From contig JAITBA010000035.1 in assembly GCA_031283835.1 (NCBI GenBank), positions 1 to 5,999 of the forward strand: 5,999 nucleotides of DNA, given 5' to 3'. Source of the DNA: Oscillospiraceae bacterium. Its GTDB lineage: Bacteria > Bacillota > Clostridia > Oscillospirales > Acutalibacteraceae. Made by a program: the position numbers and the translations under genes. A model generated the notes under the pieces. The model made no database searches. It was not told the DNA's origin and saw only the letters and a list, made by a program, of their open reading frames with translations. Positions within the stretch are counted from its first letter, which is position 1. Each line of letters starts with the position of its first letter. Positions 4,579 to 5,999 of the stretch are shown one piece after another.

Positions 4579-5853
4579 TTAGTATGCGGGTCCCGCGGGG
4601 GGAATGAACGCGGCGGGGGCACCGTAGGCGAACATGGATTCCGCCGGCAGGGGCGGCAATGGGGCGAACATGGATTCCGCCGGCGGGGGCGGCAATGGTT
4701 CGTCTTCTGTTTGCGCGGCGGTTTCGTCCGTTTCGCCGCCAAATTTGCGATAAAACAGGATGAACAGCCCAAACACCAGCAAAATCAGCACCACGCAAAT
4801 GACGATGACCCAGCCAAGATGCGCCTGCGCAAAGCCGAGCAGCCACCCGACTTTTGGGATGCGCCCCACCTTTACGCCGATGATGCTTGTGCCGTTGGCA
4901 GGCACTAGGTCGGGGGTGGCGTTGTGGTCACCCTTGGTATAAAACAGCAGCGTGCCGTCGGGGCTCTCCTCGATATCAATCACACGGTGGGTCAGCGGGG
5001 GGGAATCGTTGGTTTCTCCTGTGTCAAAAGTGATGATATCGCCAATCTTTACGCCTTCCTCTGTCGCGATTTTTACAATAATGACGTCGTTTTTATAGAA
5101 CCCGCCGGGAAGGGTTTGGCCGTCGGCCTGCGGGGTGGGGGTCATGGATTCGGACAGAACGTTGTAAAAACGATAACCGAAGAAGGAACGTTTTTCTTCT
5201 TTGGTGAAGATAAAAACCACCGCGCTGCCAATGATGACAAAGCAAACCACGAACACAAGAATATTCAGCACAAGGGAGATGACACGCCCTGCTTTGCCGG
5301 GCGGCTTTTGGCTTTTGGGCTGCGGTTCCGCGCTGGGCGGCCGCGTATCTTCCTTCCAGGGCATCGGGGGTTCCGTCTGCAGCGGGGGTGCCTGGGGTGG
5401 TTGTGGTTGCTGTTGAGATACCGGGGGCCGCCATGGGTCGGATACCGGGGGCTGCCATGGGTCATACGCAAGGGTGTCGGCCGGGTAATAGAAGGCCGGG
5501 GCAGTTTGGCTTTGCGGTGGTGTCTGATAGCCGAACGCCGGGTTGTTTGCGGGCGCGCCCCCCCATGTGTCCTCCCGCGCAAGTGGCTGCCGAAAATCCG
5601 AATACGGCTGCGGGGGCGGCCATGGGTCGGGTGCCGGGGGCGGACATGGGTCGGGTGCCGGGGGCTGGTATTGCGGGTTCGGTATCACCATATAGAGATA
5701 GGGCACCTGTGTCATGTCCACCGGCATCGGCTGCCCTATCGAAAGTTGCGAAAAATACGCGCCCGCACCCTGCGGCGCAGGCGTGGCATCGTCGTCAGCG
5801 TCCATTGCGTCGATGAGTTCAAACAGATCAACATCCAGTGCCGGGTGGTTCAT
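4579..5853 (-). CDS. SipW-like signal peptidase I (S26B type) with proline-rich N- and C-terminal arms
   Basis: Membrane serine protease expected to cleave signal peptides outside the cell. The 424 residues divide into: an acidic start; a disordered arm to about 185 rich in Pro, Gln and Trp; a basic stretch (KSQKPPGKAGR); TM1 (191-216); the catalytic domain; TM2 (about 347-368); and an acidic, proline-rich tail. The core matches SipW: FFGYRFYNVLSESMTPT, with the catalytic Ser236 before Met; LTHR with His289 (S26B enzymes use Ser-His rather than Ser-Lys); and YTKGDHNATPD with Asp309/Asp315. The positive-inside rule puts both arms in the cytoplasm. SipW itself is about 190 residues, so more than half of this protein is extra. 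The start is fixed by AAGGAGGG, 5 nt before the ATG. It is monocistronic, with no TasA/camelysin-like substrate gene in view. The protease call is firm; the substrate and the role of the arms are unknown. Confidence 0.9.
   Translation of the reverse strand: MNHPALDVDLFELIDAMDADDDATPAPQGAGAYFSQLSIGQPMPVDMTQVPYLYMVIPNPQYQPPAPDPCPPPAPDPWPPPQPYSDFRQPLAREDTWGGAPANNPAFGYQTPPQSQTAPAFYYPADTLAYDPWQPPVSDPWRPPVSQQQPQPPQAPPLQTEPPMPWKEDTRPPSAEPQPKSQKPPGKAGRVISLVLNILVFVVCFVIIGSAVVFIFTKEEKRSFFGYRFYNVLSESMTPTPQADGQTLPGGFYKNDVIIVKIATEEGVKIGDIITFDTGETNDSPPLTHRVIDIEESPDGTLLFYTKGDHNATPDLVPANGTSIIGVKVGRIPKVGWLLGFAQAHLGWVIVICVVLILLVFGLFILFYRKFGGETDETAAQTEDEPLPPPPAESMFAPLPPLPAESMFAYGAPAAFIPPAGPAY
4627..4698 (-). 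repeat. Two tandem 36-bp repeats encoding the C-terminal tail of the signal peptidase
   Basis: Two adjacent 36-bp units (4627-4662 and 4663-4698) differ at one base. They encode PLPPPPAESMFA and PLPPLPAESMFA (residues 386-409) in the cytoplasmic tail; the single nucleotide change gives the Pro/Leu difference. The near identity points to a recent in-frame duplication. Confidence 0.93.
5417..5464 (-). repeat. Two tandem 24-bp repeats, DPW(Q/R)PPVS, in the signal peptidase N-terminal arm
   Basis: Units at 5417-5440 and 5441-5464 differ at two bases. They encode DPWQPPVS and DPWRPPVS (residues 131-146). The motif is related to the array at 5618-5665, indicating an expanded repeat family within one coding arm. 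Confidence 0.9.
5618..5665 (-). repeat. Two tandem 24-bp repeats, DP(C/W)PPP(A/Q)P, in the signal peptidase N-terminal arm
   Basis: Units at 5618-5641 and 5642-5665 differ only near one end (ggccatg against ggacatg). They encode the phrases around DPCPPPAP and DPWPPPQP (residues 68-83). Together with the second array they make the arm a low-complexity Pro/Trp-rich segment. Confidence 0.88.
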
Positions 5854-5907
5854 TTGAACCCTCCTTGCTTTTCCACTTCATAAATTTTCTTAGGTTAAAC
5901 CGCTAAC

Positions 5908-5936
5908 ATTCTAGCACTCTATTCGTCAAAAGTCAA
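5908..5936 (-). promoter_or_regulatory. Promoter of the SipW-like signal peptidase gene
   Basis: On the minus strand: -35 TTGACT (5936-5931), a 17-bp spacer, and -10 TAGAAT (5913-5908), preceded by TGC (extended -10). The predicted start near 5901 gives a leader of about 48 nt. The ribosome site AAGGAGGG (5866-5859) lies 5 nt before the ATG. No operator or riboswitch fold is evident in the leader. Confidence 0.85.
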
Positions 5937-5999
5937 GCCAAAAAGGGCGCAGATGTTTGATTTCTTTTTCCGTATCCGCATTTTTTGGGGAAGGTTGGA

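Noticed and set aside
4924..5883. A 319-codon plus-strand open frame opposite the signal peptidase gene
   Set aside because: Its composition (long runs of Arg, Gly, Trp) is the reverse complement of the proline-rich repeats, and it has no convincing ribosome site; the minus-strand frame has catalytic motifs, promoter, ribosome site and terminator.
5908..5925. GAGTGCTAG next to the -10 of the peptidase promoter, resembling half of the heat-shock CIRCE operator
   Set aside because: The required partner half (TTAGCACTC nine bases away) is absent; the match is explained by the extended -10 box.
5953..5999. Possible start of a plus-strand gene (MFDFFFRIRIFWG...) running off the window edge
   Set aside because: Only 15 codons are visible, the upstream aaggg is a weak ribosome site and no plus-strand promoter is evident.
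5921..5999. Minus-strand frame ending in ...ALFGLTFDE and a TAG, possibly the tail of an upstream gene
   Set aside because: It overlaps the -35 box and spacer of the peptidase promoter and is too short to show any family signal; random open sequence is as likely.

Overview
The window looks like chromosomal DNA from a fairly GC-rich member of the Firmicutes, most plausibly a Clostridia/Oscillospiraceae-type gut or fermenter bacterium. This is inference from several signs: strong AGGAGG-type ribosome binding sites; near-consensus sigma-A promoters with 17-bp spacers; an ArgRS with the clostridial-looking HMGN form of the HIGH motif; a DUF1934 (YwiB-family) gene directly upstream of argS, as in Bacillus; and a SipW/S26B-type signal peptidase. 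No species can be named from the sequence alone.

Layout, left to right. Positions 1-272 (+) hold the 3' end of a collagen-like Gly-X-Y repeat gene cut by the window edge. It converges on a tRNA-Lys(CUU) gene at 305-380 (-), which has its own consensus promoter at 397-425 and a hairpin beyond its 3' end. Next come three genes on the minus strand, transcribed right to left: aspS (4424-2646), a DUF1934 beta-barrel protein (2644-2198) and argS (2154-469). The aspS stop and the DUF1934 start are separated by one base, so these two are almost certainly translationally coupled. The 43-nt gap before argS is mostly a perfect four-copy 7-bp tandem repeat. A promoter with an extended -10 and an A-tract lies just upstream of aspS, and its short leader leaves no room for a T-box. 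Positions 4579-5853 (-) encode a membrane signal peptidase of the SipW/S26B type. Its catalytic core is flanked by a long proline-rich N-terminal arm and a proline-rich C-terminal arm, both built partly from recently duplicated short repeats. It has its own promoter (5908-5936) and a strong terminator (4533-4576), so it is a separate transcription unit from the aspS operon. The last ~60 bases hold no gene I can support.

Functionally, the centre of the window is housekeeping translation: two aminoacyl-tRNA synthetases and one tRNA. The two flanks are cell-surface or secretion related: a collagen-like protein and a signal peptidase. No CRISPR array, insertion sequence, phage module or defence system is visible. 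The least ordinary items are the repeat-armed signal peptidase, the heptamer array in the argS leader, and the 'SSGS' variant of a normally glycine-rich active-site loop in AspRS.
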